A stretch of 64,000 bases of DNA, taken from assembly GCA_963708155.1 (NCBI GenBank), contig OY970183.1, positions 868,001 through 932,000 on the forward strand, read 5' to 3'. The stretch's first letter is position 1; each line of letters starts with the position of its first letter. Source of the stretch: Methylovirgula sp963708155. GTDB taxonomy: Bacteria; Pseudomonadota; Alphaproteobacteria; Rhizobiales; Beijerinckiaceae. The translations under genes were made by a program, and so were the position numbers. The notes below the pieces were generated by a model. The model did not search any database, was not told where the DNA came from, and was given only the letters and a program-made list of their open reading frames with translations. Positions 24,817 through 32,791 of the stretch are shown piece after piece.

Positions 24817-26649
24817 ATGATGCCCCCCTATCGTTCGCGCACGACGACCCACGGCCGCAACATGGCTGGCGCTCGCGGTCTTTGGCGGGCGACGGGCATG
24901 AAGGATGAGGACTTCGGCAAGCCGATCATCGCCGTGGTCAATTCCTTTACCCAATTCGTCCCGGGCCATGTGCATCTGAAGGACCTCGGGCAGCTCGTCG
25001 CCGGCGAAATCCAGAAGGCCGGCGGAGTCGCGAAGGAATTCAATACCATCGCCGTCGACGACGGAATTGCGATGGGACACGACGGAATGCTCTATTCGCT
25101 CCCGTCGCGGGAGCTGATCGCCGACAGCGTCGAATATATGGTCAACGCCCATTGCGCCGACGCGATGGTCTGCATTTCCAATTGCGACAAGATCACGCCC
25201 GGCATGCTGATGGCGTCGCTGCGGCTCAACGTCCCGACGGTTTTCGTGTCGGGGGGCCCGATGGAAGCGGGCAAGGTCGTCCTGCATGGCAAGAAGACCG
25301 CGATGGATCTGGTCGACGCCATGGTCGCGGCCGCCGATGACAGCGTGAGCGATGAAGATGTCAAAGTCATCGAGCGTTCGGCGTGCCCCACGTGCGGATC
25401 GTGTTCCGGTATGTTCACGGCCAATTCGATGAACTGCCTGACCGAGGCGCTCGGCCTTTCCCTCCCCGGCAATGGCTCGACACTCGCAACGCACGCGGCG
25501 CGCAAAAGCCTTTTCGTCGAAGCGGCGCATCTCATCGTCGATTTGACCCGCCGTCATTACGAGCAGGACGATGCCGGCGTGCTGCCGCGCGCGATCGCCA
25601 ACTTCACCGCTTTCGAGAACGCCATGACGGTCGATATCGCGATGGGCGGCTCAACCAATACGGTGCTGCATCTGCTGGCCGCTGCGCGCGAGGCCGAAGT
25701 GCCGTTTTCCATGACCGATATCGATCGGCTGTCGCGGCGCGTGCCTTGCCTCTGCAAAGTCGCCCCGGCGAAGTCCGACGTTCATATGGAAGACGTTCAT
25801 CGCGCCGGCGGCATCATGGCCATTCTGGGCGAGCTCGATCGCGCCGGTTTGATCCAGGCCGATGTGCGCACCGTCCATTCCTCGACGCTCGCCGAAGCTC
25901 TGGAGCGTTGGGATATCCGGCGCACCAAGAGTGATTCCGTGCGGACCTTCTATCGCGCGGCGCCCGGCGGCGTTCCGACGCAAACGGCGTTTTCGCAAGA
26001 TCGCTATTACGACGCGCTGGATATCGACCGTGAGCATGGCGCGATCCGCGACAAGGAGCACGCCTTCTCGCAGGACGGCGGTCTCGCCGTGCTCTATGGC
26101 AACCTCGCGGTGGACGGCTGCATCGTGAAGACGGCGGGCGTCGACGATTCGCTTCTCAAATTTGCCGGCACGGCGCGCGTTTTCGAAAGCCAGGACGCGG
26201 CTGTCGACAACATTCTCGGCGGCAAGGTTAAGCCGGGCGACGTCGTGGTGATCCGCTACGAGGGCCCCCGCGGCGGCCCCGGAATGCAGGAGATGCTCTA
26301 TCCGACGAGCTATCTGAAATCCAAGGGTCTCGGAAAGGTCTGCGCGCTCGTCACCGATGGACGGTTCTCGGGCGGGTCGAGCGGGCTTTCCGTGGGTCAT
26401 GTCTCGCCCGAGGCTGCCGAGGGCGGCACCATCGGTCTCGTCCGCGATGGCGACCTGATCGAGCTCGACATTCCCAACCGCCGCATTCATCTCGTCGTTG
26501 CGGAGGAGGAGCTCGCGGCGCGCCGAGCGGCCCAGGACCAGAAGGGATGGCAACCGGCCGAGCCGCGCAAGCGGGCCGTCTCGCGGGCGTTGAGGGCCTA
26601 TGCCGCGATGACAACCAGCGCCTCCGAGGGCGCCGTTCGGCGCATCTGA
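24817..26649 (+). CDS. ilvD: dihydroxy-acid dehydratase
   Basis: A 610-residue Fe-S enzyme of valine/isoleucine biosynthesis that dehydrates 2,3-dihydroxy-3-methyl acids. Cluster ligands are visible in Cys-Ile-Ser-Asn-Cys-Asp-Lys-Ile-Thr-Pro-Gly-Met and Cys-Pro-Thr-Cys-Gly-Ser-Cys-Ser-Gly-Met-Phe-Thr-Ala-Asn-Ser-Met-Asn-Cys. The C-terminal Gly-Arg-Phe-Ser-Gly-Gly-Ser and Gly-His-Val-Ser-Pro-Glu-Ala motifs are also present. The N-terminus (Pro-Tyr-Arg-Ser-Arg-Thr-Thr-Thr-His-Gly-Arg-Asn-Met-Ala-Gly-Ala-Arg) is canonical. Two adjacent ATGs allow a start at 24817 or 24820. Complete and intact. Confidence 0.96.
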   Translation: MMPPYRSRTTTHGRNMAGARGLWRATGMKDEDFGKPIIAVVNSFTQFVPGHVHLKDLGQLVAGEIQKAGGVAKEFNTIAVDDGIAMGHDGMLYSLPSRELIADSVEYMVNAHCADAMVCISNCDKITPGMLMASLRLNVPTVFVSGGPMEAGKVVLHGKKTAMDLVDAMVAAADDSVSDEDVKVIERSACPTCGSCSGMFTANSMNCLTEALGLSLPGNGSTLATHAARKSLFVEAAHLIVDLTRRHYEQDDAGVLPRAIANFTAFENAMTVDIAMGGSTNTVLHLLAAAREAEVPFSMTDIDRLSRRVPCLCKVAPAKSDVHMEDVHRAGGIMAILGELDRAGLIQADVRTVHSSTLAEALERWDIRRTKSDSVRTFYRAAPGGVPTQTAFSQDRYYDALDIDREHGAIRDKEHAFSQDGGLAVLYGNLAVDGCIVKTAGVDDSLLKFAGTARVFESQDAAVDNILGGKVKPGDVVVIRYEGPRGGPGMQEMLYPTSYLKSKGLGKVCALVTDGRFSGGSSGLSVGHVSPEAAEGGTIGLVRDGDLIELDIPNRRIHLVVAEEELAARRAAQDQKGWQPAEPRKRAVSRALRAYAAMTTSASEGAVRRI

Positions 26650-26838
26650 GCCGACCGGCTGAAATCGTTTAGAGCGAGTTTGCGAGCGGCCTTCGCCCCG
26701 CAGCGGGTCGCTGCGCGGCGCGCGAATTGATCGATTCTGCGCAGATTTCCGCTCCGGGTGTGCCGGGCACCTTCTGGACCAGCATGAATAACAAGACTGG
26801 ACGTTTCTGCGGAGCCAGTTCTGTTCCTAAAAATACAC

Positions 26839-27246
26839 ATGCTGACCGATGACCCTTCCGCCTTGCCGTGTGGCTCACCGCAGTCGACCGGCGAGGGTAG
26901 CTCCATTGCCCAGCCGCTCGCGGAACCGCCTGCCACGGTTGAGTTTTTCCTCGACGGGCTAGCCGTCAACGCACTGCCGGACGAAAGCGTGCTTGCCGCC
27001 TGTCAGCGGTCCGGCGTGGCGCTTGCGACAGTCTGCAAGGGCCGCGGAATGTGCGGCGCGTGCCGCGTATCGGTGGAAGCCGGGCTCGACACTTTGCAGG
27101 CCCCCGCCGCGAACGAGATTCGGCTGCTCGGGTACCTCGCCCGCGGCGAGGACGCGCGAACCCATCGTCTCGCCTGCCAGATCATCTTGACCGAGCCGCT
27201 CTCCGGGCTGCGGCTCAACACTCATCCCGTCGCCCCCAAATCCTAA
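26839..27246 (+). CDS. [2Fe-2S] ferredoxin, plant/adrenodoxin-type fold
   Basis: 135 residues with a 30-residue disordered N-terminus, then a beta-grasp ferredoxin. Ligands are Cys66-x5-Cys72-x2-Cys75 (Val-Cys-Lys-Gly-Arg-Gly-Met-Cys-Gly-Ala-Cys) and Cys113 in Leu-Ala-Cys-Gln. It is cytoplasmic and carries one electron to an unknown oxygenase or reductase; no partner reductase lies nearby. It starts in the 5' part of a short GC-poor patch and ends 28 bases before the M24 gene, so the two may be co-transcribed. Confidence 0.85.
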   Translation: MLTDDPSALPCGSPQSTGEGSSIAQPLAEPPATVEFFLDGLAVNALPDESVLAACQRSGVALATVCKGRGMCGACRVSVEAGLDTLQAPAANEIRLLGYLARGEDARTHRLACQIILTEPLSGLRLNTHPVAPKS

Positions 27247-27273
27247 CCCGAAGTCCTAACAGGAGATCTCAGC

Positions 27274-27966
27274 ATGAACGAAGTCCTCGACAAGCAGAGC
27301 CAGTTGGAAGCCGTCGGCCCCGCCTTCCTCAAGGACAAGATGCTTGAGATGCGGGCGAAGACCCGCGCCGCGATCCACGCCGTCGCCGCCAAGTGTAAGC
27401 CCGGCATGGTGGAAGAGGATGCCGTGGCCATGGCCAAGGACATTCTGGCCGAGGGCGACATGGTGCGCGGCTGGCACGATGTCTATGTGCGCTTTGGGCC
27501 CAACACGCTGAAGACCTTCGGCGCGGCGTCCGACCCCGGAGTTGTACTAAAGGAAAACGACATCTTCTTCCTCGACATCGGCCCGGTCTGGGGCGAGTTC
27601 GAGGGCGACGGCGGCGAAACCTTCACCGTCGGCACCGCGCCGGAGATGGCGAAATGCGCCGAGGATGCCAAGAAGCTTTTCCACATCGTGCGCAAGAAAT
27701 GGGAATCGACCGGCATGAGCGGCCGCGAACTCTATGAATTCGCGATCGAGGAAGCCAAGAAGATGGGCTGGGAACTGAACATGGACCTTTCCGGCCATCG
27801 GCTCTCGGACTTCCCCCATGCCGCGATCTACGATGGCCCGATGGCGGAGGTCGATTTCAAGCCGTCGCCGTTGCTGTGGGTGCTCGAAATCCACATCCGC
27901 CACCCGACGGCTGGCTACGGCGCGTTCTTCGAAGACATGCTGCTCGACGACAGCTACTTCGCTTGA
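27274..27966 (+). CDS. M24 (pita-bread) family peptidase-like protein
   Basis: 230 residues forming only the catalytic pita-bread fold of aminopeptidase P/creatinase proteins, without the N-terminal domain. Metal ligands appear as Asp in Phe-Leu-Asp-Ile-Gly-Pro, Asp in Glu-Gly-Asp-Gly-Gly-Glu-Thr-Phe, His in Ser-Gly-His-Arg-Leu and Glu in Val-Leu-Glu-Ile-His-Ile-Arg. The last ligand is not obvious, so it could be non-peptidase. AGGAG lies 8-10 bases before the ATG. A strong terminator follows. Substrate unknown. Confidence 0.82.
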   Translation: MNEVLDKQSQLEAVGPAFLKDKMLEMRAKTRAAIHAVAAKCKPGMVEEDAVAMAKDILAEGDMVRGWHDVYVRFGPNTLKTFGAASDPGVVLKENDIFFLDIGPVWGEFEGDGGETFTVGTAPEMAKCAEDAKKLFHIVRKKWESTGMSGRELYEFAIEEAKKMGWELNMDLSGHRLSDFPHAAIYDGPMAEVDFKPSPLLWVLEIHIRHPTAGYGAFFEDMLLDDSYFA

Positions 27967-27986
27967 TTGCCATCTGACTTCTTGAG

Positions 27987-28023
27987 AAAAGCCCGGCAGG
28001 CTCGTGCGGCCTGCCGGGCTTTT
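27987..28023 (+). terminator. strong rho-independent terminator after the M24 gene
   Basis: AAAAGCCCGGCAGG at 27987-28000 pairs with CCTGCCGGGCTTTT at 28010-28023 around a 9-base loop, and a T-run (28020-28026) follows. It lies 21 bases after the M24 stop codon. The symmetrical A/T tails could also stop minus-strand transcription from the barrel gene at 28103. Confidence 0.93.
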
Positions 28024-28066
28024 TTTGTGGCTGAAATCTTTGCCTGACGGCCGCCACACGCGGGTT

Positions 28067-28086
28067 TGCCCGCGTGGCGTCGGCCT
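28067..28086. repeat. hairpin between convergent genes
   Basis: CACGCGGG-TTTG-CCCGCGTG, a perfect 8-bp stem with a 4-base loop, just beyond the end of the minus-strand barrel gene. No T-run follows on either strand; possibly an RNA-stabilising end. Confidence 0.4.
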
Positions 28087-28102
28087 CACCTGCAAAATGG
28101 AA

Positions 28103-28859
28103 TTAGTACTTCGCAACCACCGGCGCCGGAGGTGCAAAGAGATCGAACCTGTAATTCAGCCCCGCGCGAACGATTTCGCTGGTGAATTCAAATCTTCTCC
28201 GAGAACACGCCGACAGGAGGGATCGTCGCATCGAATATCCCGCGATCCCCGAGATCGACATGAAGATATTCGATCTTCGCCGACCAATTCGGCGCAAGCT
28301 GCGCCTCGACGCCAGCCCCGGCCGTCCAGCCAACAACGGTCGTGGTGCCCGCGCCACCCTCCACCGCGCCGGTGCCTTCGGCCCCATGCAAAGAGCCAAT
28401 GGCAACACCGCCCGTCACATAGGGCAAAAACCGATCGATCGCGACGCCAAGGCGAGCGCGCGCGGTTCCAAGCGCCTCAAGATGCGCGGAACAATTGGGG
28501 AGGTAACAAGCTTGATAGGCCGGAGAATCACCGGCGGTTGAGCCTTGGATCCATGTGGCCGAGCCGTCGCCTTCGAGGCCAAGGACGATATTGCCGAGTT
28601 GCCAATTGTAACCGACGGTGCCGCCGACCAACGCACCCGAGGCGTCATAGCGGCCGCTGCTCCAGGGTGTGGCATCGGTTTGCTCGGCGCTGCCCCACGC
28701 CCCACCGCCTTCAACACCGAGGTAAAGTCCCGTCCAGGTGAAAGCCGGCGGCGGCGGCGCGTAGACCGGCTCACCCTTGGCATTCGGAAGATCGGCAGAC
28801 AGCGCCGCGCCGCAGAGCGCAGCAAGAAGCGCAGAAGCGCCCAATAATCTCGCGATCAA
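28103..28859 (-). CDS. Omp25/Omp31-like outer-membrane beta-barrel protein (one frameshift)
   Basis: 251 residues after one-base repair. A signal peptide (about 1-22, ending Ala-Leu-Ser-Ala) is followed by the Asp-Leu-Pro-x-x-Lys-Gly-x-Pro-x-Tyr-Ala-Pro-Pro-Pro-Pro linker and an eight-stranded barrel, ending Tyr-Arg-Phe-Asp-Leu-Phe-Ala-Pro-Pro-Ala-Pro-Val-Val-Ala-Lys-Tyr. The frame breaks at about 28191-28196; without repair the last strand is lost. First of three paralogues (also 29730-30473 and 31003-31842). The role is probably envelope structure or a small porin, as for Brucella Omp25/31. Confidence 0.85.
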
Positions 28860-29111
28860 AATGTCCTCCCCGCAGCTCGTAGCCTACGTATTCAACTTAT
28901 CTTTTCTTGCTGCTTGAGCCACATGCGAAAGCTTGGCGGATTGTGATTCGCGATCGCTGTGGCAACCTGACAACGGTAGCCGTGCAGCAGTCTCTTTTTT
29001 GGCTGCTCCGCCTCGATTGGATCGGCGAGGCCCGGGGTCGTCATCACTGACGCGGCGCGATAGACGCGCCAATCAGGCTCCTAAATTCGTCGCTCTGCTG
29101 CCAGGGGGGTC

Positions 29112-29385
29112 GTGACTGAGCGCGGAACCAAGATGGAGGGCGAAGCCAAGATCGCCTATCGCCAGGGCGCGGTGCTGAAGTCCCTCCGCCACGGCAATTT
29201 CTTGCCGTGGATCAAGGTCGAATTCGGAATGAGCCATGCCACAGCTTGAACTTCATAAACGTGGCGCAGCTTTCGGGGACAAATTTAAGGTCAGAAATTT
29301 GAGTCCCAAGGCTCTCTACCTTCTCGCCGCGCCGTCGATGCCGGAAGGGGTGAGGCATTATCCGGGGATGATGGCCGCAAGAAAG
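29112..29385 (+). pseudogene. remnant of a DUF3102-type protein
   Basis: In one frame from a GTG at 29112 the peptide contains His-Gly-Asn-Phe-Leu-Pro-Trp-Ile-Lys-Val-Glu-Phe-Gly-Met-Ser and stops at about 29247. In another frame the text continues with Phe-Gly-Asp-Lys-Phe and Asn-Leu-Ser-Pro-Lys-Ala-Leu-Tyr-Leu-Leu-Ala-Ala-Pro-Ser-Met-Pro-Glu-Gly-Val-Arg. Together these match the course of DUF3102 proteins, which are common on plasmids, phages and mobile islands. Both ends are missing and more than one lesion separates the pieces, so this is true decay and not a single sequencing slip. It suggests past mobile DNA here. The flanks 28860-29111 hold nothing else recognisable. Confidence 0.55.
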
Positions 29386-29564
29386 GCTGCAAAGCCGAGG
29401 ACACAGCCCCCGACCAGCCAACCGCCAGCCTCTGAGATATTCCACTTGGCCGCCTTCAGTTCGGATCCTGTGCCGGCTTTTTTGGCGCTAGAGATCAGAT
29501 AGCCAGCCCGAACTGCGCAGGCGGCTACGGCGAGATCAAATACAAAGAGAAGCCACGATTTCAT
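29358..29564 (-). CDS. small two-helix membrane protein
   Basis: 68 residues: an N-terminal membrane helix (about 4-24, Leu/Phe/Val-rich), a charged loop with Lys-Lys and Lys-Ala-Ala-Lys-Trp, and a second helix (about 47-66, Gly-Gly-Trp-Leu-Val-Gly-Gly-Cys-Val-Leu-Gly-Phe). This layout is hard to get by chance, so I believe it is real, although it overlaps the end of the DUF3102 remnant on the other strand. Function unknown. Confidence 0.5.
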   Translation of the reverse strand: MKSWLLFVFDLAVAACAVRAGYLISSAKKAGTGSELKAAKWNISEAGGWLVGGCVLGFAAFLAAIIPG

Positions 29565-29678
29565 GACAGAATACCAAAGCTTGGGCGGCGCAAATTCCGG
29601 CCGGCTTCGTTAGTCAACGTTGCAGCCGAGAAGGTGTTCCGCCCGCCGCTTAGACCTCGCGCATGACCGCGCTGGTAA

Positions 29679-29706
29679 CAAAAACGGCGGCTCTAGAGGC
29701 CGCCGT
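29679..29706 (-). terminator. rho-independent terminator of the second barrel gene
   Basis: On the minus strand ACGGCGGC pairs with GCCGCCGT (29699-29706 with 29684-29691) around a short loop containing a CTAG centre, followed by a run of Ts (29679-29683). It sits 24 bases past the stop of the gene ending at 29730. Confidence 0.82.
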
Positions 29707-29729
29707 CAGTAACGTTACGCTGGGCCGGC

Positions 29730-30473
29730 TCAGTATTTCGAAACCACTGGCGCAGCCGGAGCGAACATGTCGAACTTGTAACTGAAACCGGCCTGCACGC
29801 GATTGTCGGTCAGGTGATCGTGTATGACGAATGGGCTGAGAGCGAGCGTTGTATAATTAATCCCGCCGGCCCTGTAATCCGTATAACGGTACTCCGCGCG
29901 GACCGACCAGTTGTTATCGATGGCATATTCGAGGCCGCCACCGACGGTCCAGCCAACGGTGCTTGGGTTGTGGCTCTCAACAACACCAAACGGGTCAGTC
30001 AGGCTGGTATGAAAATCTCCGAAGGCGGCGCCCGCTGTCGCGTAGATCAGGATTCGATCAAAAGCGACGCCCGCCCGAGCGCGGAGAGATGCATCGAACT
30101 CTTCACTGCCATTGCCAACGAAGCCCAAATTTGTCTCGTTGCCGTGACTGGTCGAGCCGTTCACATCAGCTTCAACGCCGAAGACGAACTCCGATATCTG
30201 ATAATTGTAGCCAACATGGCCGCCACCAAGAAATCCGGAGAGGTTAGAACCTTCGCCCTGAACGACAGCGCCCCCGGGAAACAGGATGTAATCAGACTTA
30301 TGTCCCCATCCATAGCCAGCCTGCGCGCCGATGTAGAAGCCCGTCCAGGAGAAGACCGGCGGTGGCGGCGGCGCATAGATAGGCTCTCCCTTGGTGCTGG
30401 GCAGATCGGCGGCTGCCGCAGATGCAGCCATAGCAAGAAGCAAACTTGAAGATAGAAAGAATTTGGAAAGCAT
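29730..30473 (-). CDS. Omp25/Omp31-like outer-membrane beta-barrel protein
   Basis: 247 residues, intact. Signal peptide about 1-21, then the same Asp-Leu-Pro-Ser-Thr-Lys-Gly-Glu-Pro-Ile-Tyr-Ala-Pro-Pro-Pro-Pro-Pro linker as its neighbours. An eight-stranded barrel follows, ending Tyr-Lys-Phe-Asp-Met-Phe-Ala-Pro-Ala-Ala-Pro-Val-Val-Ser-Lys-Tyr with a C-terminal aromatic for BAM recognition. Loops differ from the paralogues while the ends are conserved, the usual sign of surface-loop diversification. It has its own terminator, so it is probably transcribed alone. Confidence 0.9.
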   Translation of the reverse strand: MLSKFFLSSSLLLAMAASAAAADLPSTKGEPIYAPPPPPVFSWTGFYIGAQAGYGWGHKSDYILFPGGAVVQGEGSNLSGFLGGGHVGYNYQISEFVFGVEADVNGSTSHGNETNLGFVGNGSEEFDASLRARAGVAFDRILIYATAGAAFGDFHTSLTDPFGVVESHNPSTVGWTVGGGLEYAIDNNWSVRAEYRYTDYRAGGINYTTLALSPFVIHDHLTDNRVQAGFSYKFDMFAPAAPVVSKY

Positions 30474-30587
30474 TGTCGCTCCTAACGAGAATCCGCAAAG
30501 CGCCCTGATGTTGTTGTTGCTTTACGCCCGAAGGGTTTACGAGCCGCTTAAACCGCGTTGAGCGATCGAGATGTCAGCGGCTTGTGC

Positions 30588-30603
30588 TTTTGTTGCAACA
30601 AAA
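30588..30603. repeat. 16-base perfect palindrome
   Basis: TTTTGTTGCAACAAAA, upstream of the second barrel gene by about 115 bases. It could bind a dimeric regulator. The GTTGCAAC core is not a motif I can assign with confidence. Confidence 0.4.
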
Positions 30604-30936
30604 TGACGCGTTCTCAGACGGTGGGCGCATCTGATAGGGAGGCGCACCCTGTGGGCCAGGGGCGAAATGCTGCGGCTTCACTTGGCCTTGAACGCCACGC
30701 CGGGACCGGTCGCTATCTCTCGTTCGAAGCGATCTGCGATCTCCTCGATCATTTCGGGCGCGAGGTCGTAGGCTCATGTTTCATTCAGCACCGGGCGCTG
30801 CGCCGCACAGCGATCATTAGCGAACCGTGAGCGAAAGATCGTGCTCAACGATGTGAAAGCACTTGAGATCGCTGACCGACGGGCTCCAAGCATAGCGCCG
30901 TCTGGCCGCGCCAAGCACGCCGGAAGCGGGGCAGAC

Positions 30937-30960
30937 AAAAAACGGCGGCCGAAGCCGCCG
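30937..30960 (-). terminator. rho-independent terminator of the third barrel gene
   Basis: Minus strand: CGGCGGC-TTCG-GCCGCCG (30960 to 30943), a 7-bp stem closed by a stable UUCG tetraloop, then six Ts (30942-30937). It follows the stop codon at 31003 by about 40 bases. Confidence 0.9.
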
Positions 30961-31002
30961 GTTCCGTCTTATGAAAGAGGCTCTAGAACCGCCAGAGCGA
31001 AA

Positions 31003-31842
31003 TCAATATTTCGCCACCACGGGCGCGGGCGGCTCAAACAAGTCGAACTTGTAATTCACACCCACGCGGAAGAGATTCCCGTACAGGTGATATTGATCCA
31101 CGAAAGGCCCAATTGGTGCGGGCGCAATAACAAACGGGATGTTTGCTGTTCCTTCGCCCAGATCATAGTGCAGAAATTCGCCCTTGATTGTCCAAGCACC
31201 GGGGGCCTGCGACGGGATTGCCAGCGCGTATTCCACGCCCCCGCCAACTGCCCAACCCGTTCGTTCAGAACTGGCGCCGCCGCCCCAGATCGGATCACCC
31301 GCCTGATCAAGGTAGTCGTGGCTATATTGCGCACGGCCATAAGCAAAACCGCCGGTCGCGTAGATCAAGGCGCGGTCGAAAGCGACGCCGATGCGTGCGC
31401 GAGCCGTGCCTAGATTTTGCAGGGTCGAATGATAGATGTTGCTTGTTCCGGTATCTTCGTCGTCGACTTCGCCGCCGCCGCTTGCATCCGTGTAGGCGAA
31501 ATCGGCTTCGATACCCGCGACAATTCCCCAACCTGCTCCAGTCGGGAACTCATAGTTGAACCCGACTTGTCCGCCGGCCGTTACGCCACCGTGCTGCCAA
31601 AACTGCGACGGCGGCACAGTGCCTCCTGTGATCTGCCCCTCGCTAGCATCGTCCGTTCCATAGGTGCTTTCGCCGGTGTTCGACTGGATATAGCCGACGT
31701 TGGCGCCAACATAAAAGCCATTCCACGAGAATGCGGGCGGCGGCGGTGGCGCATAGGCCGGAACGCCTTTTTCGGCAGGCAGATCGGCTGCGAAAGCAGG
31801 CGCCGCCGCGACAGACAACATCAGAAAAACGAGTTTGCGCAT
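31003..31842 (-). CDS. Omp25/Omp31-like outer-membrane beta-barrel protein
   Basis: 279 residues, the longest of the three barrel paralogues. Signal peptide about 1-18 (cleaved after Ala-Phe-Ala), the Asp-Leu-Pro-Ala-Glu-Lys-Gly-Val-Pro-Ala-Tyr-Ala-Pro-Pro-Pro-Pro-Pro linker, and a barrel ending Tyr-Lys-Phe-Asp-Leu-Phe-Glu-Pro-Pro-Ala-Pro-Val-Val-Ala-Lys-Tyr. Extra length sits in acidic loops (Gly-Glu-Val-Asp-Asp-Glu-Asp-Thr-Gly-Thr). The start is preceded by GGGGGGA (purine-rich). The three copies lie in line on one strand with separate terminators, so they arose by tandem duplication followed by divergence. Confidence 0.9.
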   Translation of the reverse strand: MRKLVFLMLSVAAAPAFAADLPAEKGVPAYAPPPPPAFSWNGFYVGANVGYIQSNTGESTYGTDDASEGQITGGTVPPSQFWQHGGVTAGGQVGFNYEFPTGAGWGIVAGIEADFAYTDASGGGEVDDEDTGTSNIYHSTLQNLGTARARIGVAFDRALIYATGGFAYGRAQYSHDYLDQAGDPIWGGGASSERTGWAVGGGVEYALAIPSQAPGAWTIKGEFLHYDLGEGTANIPFVIAPAPIGPFVDQYHLYGNLFRVGVNYKFDLFEPPAPVVAKY

Positions 31843-32048
31843 GGAATCCCCCCTTAAGGATTAGGGAGGCTTACCGGAGACGCGGGGCTTAACAAGAACC
31901 CTGCGACTTGGAAAAAGCGAATAAGATCACAAGTTGCGTAAATGTAACAAAGTCAATAGGTTGGTAGATATTTTGAACATCATTGCAGGAACATACGGCA
32001 ATAAAATTGGGACAATATCCGATCACCAACTATCGCCCCGTCAGGCAC

Positions 32049-32475
32049 TCAGTCGAAGCCGAACTTTCGGTCGAGGCCAGAGCACTTAGCCTTCCCGAGT
32101 CGTGTGCGCCGGTTCTTGAGCTTCTTCACGGCCTCCCGCTTGTACGCTCTTTCAAGCGTCCGGATGCCGCCAGCGGGCGTTTTGGCGGACGGTCCGGTGG
32201 GCTTGGCGAGGTCGTCTTCGATGGTGTCGATCTTGCGTGTTAGATCCGCCGCGCTTTCCGTCCTTTTCCGAAGGCGTACGCCCGCGCTGCCGTCCTCAAC
32301 ATAAAAGATGAACACGACGCCGGCCTCGGTGAGCGCGCGCTCGATCGCAAGCAGGTTGTTCTTGATACCGCCCGGAACGCCCTCGGTGAGTTCCATGCGA
32401 CGCAGGGTCGGTTGGCTTGCGCAGGGCAATGGCGGCAAGGTCAGCCGAAAGTCAGGCCGCGGCGCGTGAAGTCAT
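32049..32475 (-). pseudogene. decayed XRE-family transcriptional regulator
   Basis: The open part reads Pro-Thr-Leu-Arg-Arg-Met-Glu, then Asn-Asn-Leu-Leu-Ala-Ile-Glu-Arg-Ala-Leu-Thr-Glu-Ala-Gly-Val-Val-Phe-Ile, then Gly-Val-Arg-Leu-Arg-Lys-Arg. This is the characteristic end of the short Rhizobiales XRE regulators. The helix-turn-helix that should precede it can be pieced together only by changing frames: an ATG at 32475 opens Met-Thr-Ser-Arg-Ala-Ala-Ala and meets a TGA, and Ala-Asp-Leu-Ala-Ala-Ile-Ala-Leu-Arg lies in another frame. A basic tail of 65 residues continues to the stop. Two or more lesions and no good start mark it as broken. Confidence 0.55.
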
Positions 32476-32657
32476 GTCGATTAGCGCATCGCACGCCGGA
32501 AGAAGTCGAGAACTACACGCGGGCCGCGCGCAAGCCGCAAATGACGGATTCAGCGATGCTGAAATTGCAATCGTTTGCGACGAAGACTGTCCCACCGAAA
32601 AATGGGGTGGGACAAGAAGACGAAAAAAATTGATAAAACAGCCGCATTTGGCTGCAT

Positions 32658-32733
32658 TGGCGCTCCCTAGGGGACTCGAACCCCTGTTTTCGCCGTGAGA
32701 GGGCGACGTCCTAGACCGCTAGACGAAGGGAGC
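32658..32733 (-). tRNA. tRNA-Glu (anticodon CTC), CCA encoded
   Basis: Read on the minus strand the cloverleaf is complete. A 7-bp acceptor (GCTCCCT with AGGGAGC) and discriminator G with genomic CCA are present. The anticodon stem TCGCC/GGCGA encloses a loop CTCTCAC, so the anticodon is CTC (codon GAG), and there is a GGTTCGA T-loop. Mature ends are 32733 and 32658. Confidence 0.95.
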
Positions 32734-32791
32734 GGGAAGCAGGCTTCTATCGCGCGATCCCGGCGCCTGCAAGGCCGCGCGTCGACCATTC

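Larger units (their letters stand above)
30474..31002. other. intergenic region with a palindrome and a possible small-ORF remnant
   Basis: No intact gene is supported. A 16-base perfect palindrome (TTTTGTTGCAACAAAA) lies at 30588-30603. On the minus strand around 30680-30790 a short frame reads Ala-Tyr-Asp-Leu-Ala-Pro-Glu-Met-Ile-Glu-Glu-Ile-Ala-Asp-Arg-Phe-Glu-Arg-Glu, an acidic helix that looks protein-like. It is cut off upstream by a TGA four codons after an ATG, so it may be a decayed small gene. The terminator of the third barrel gene is at the right end. Confidence 0.4.
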
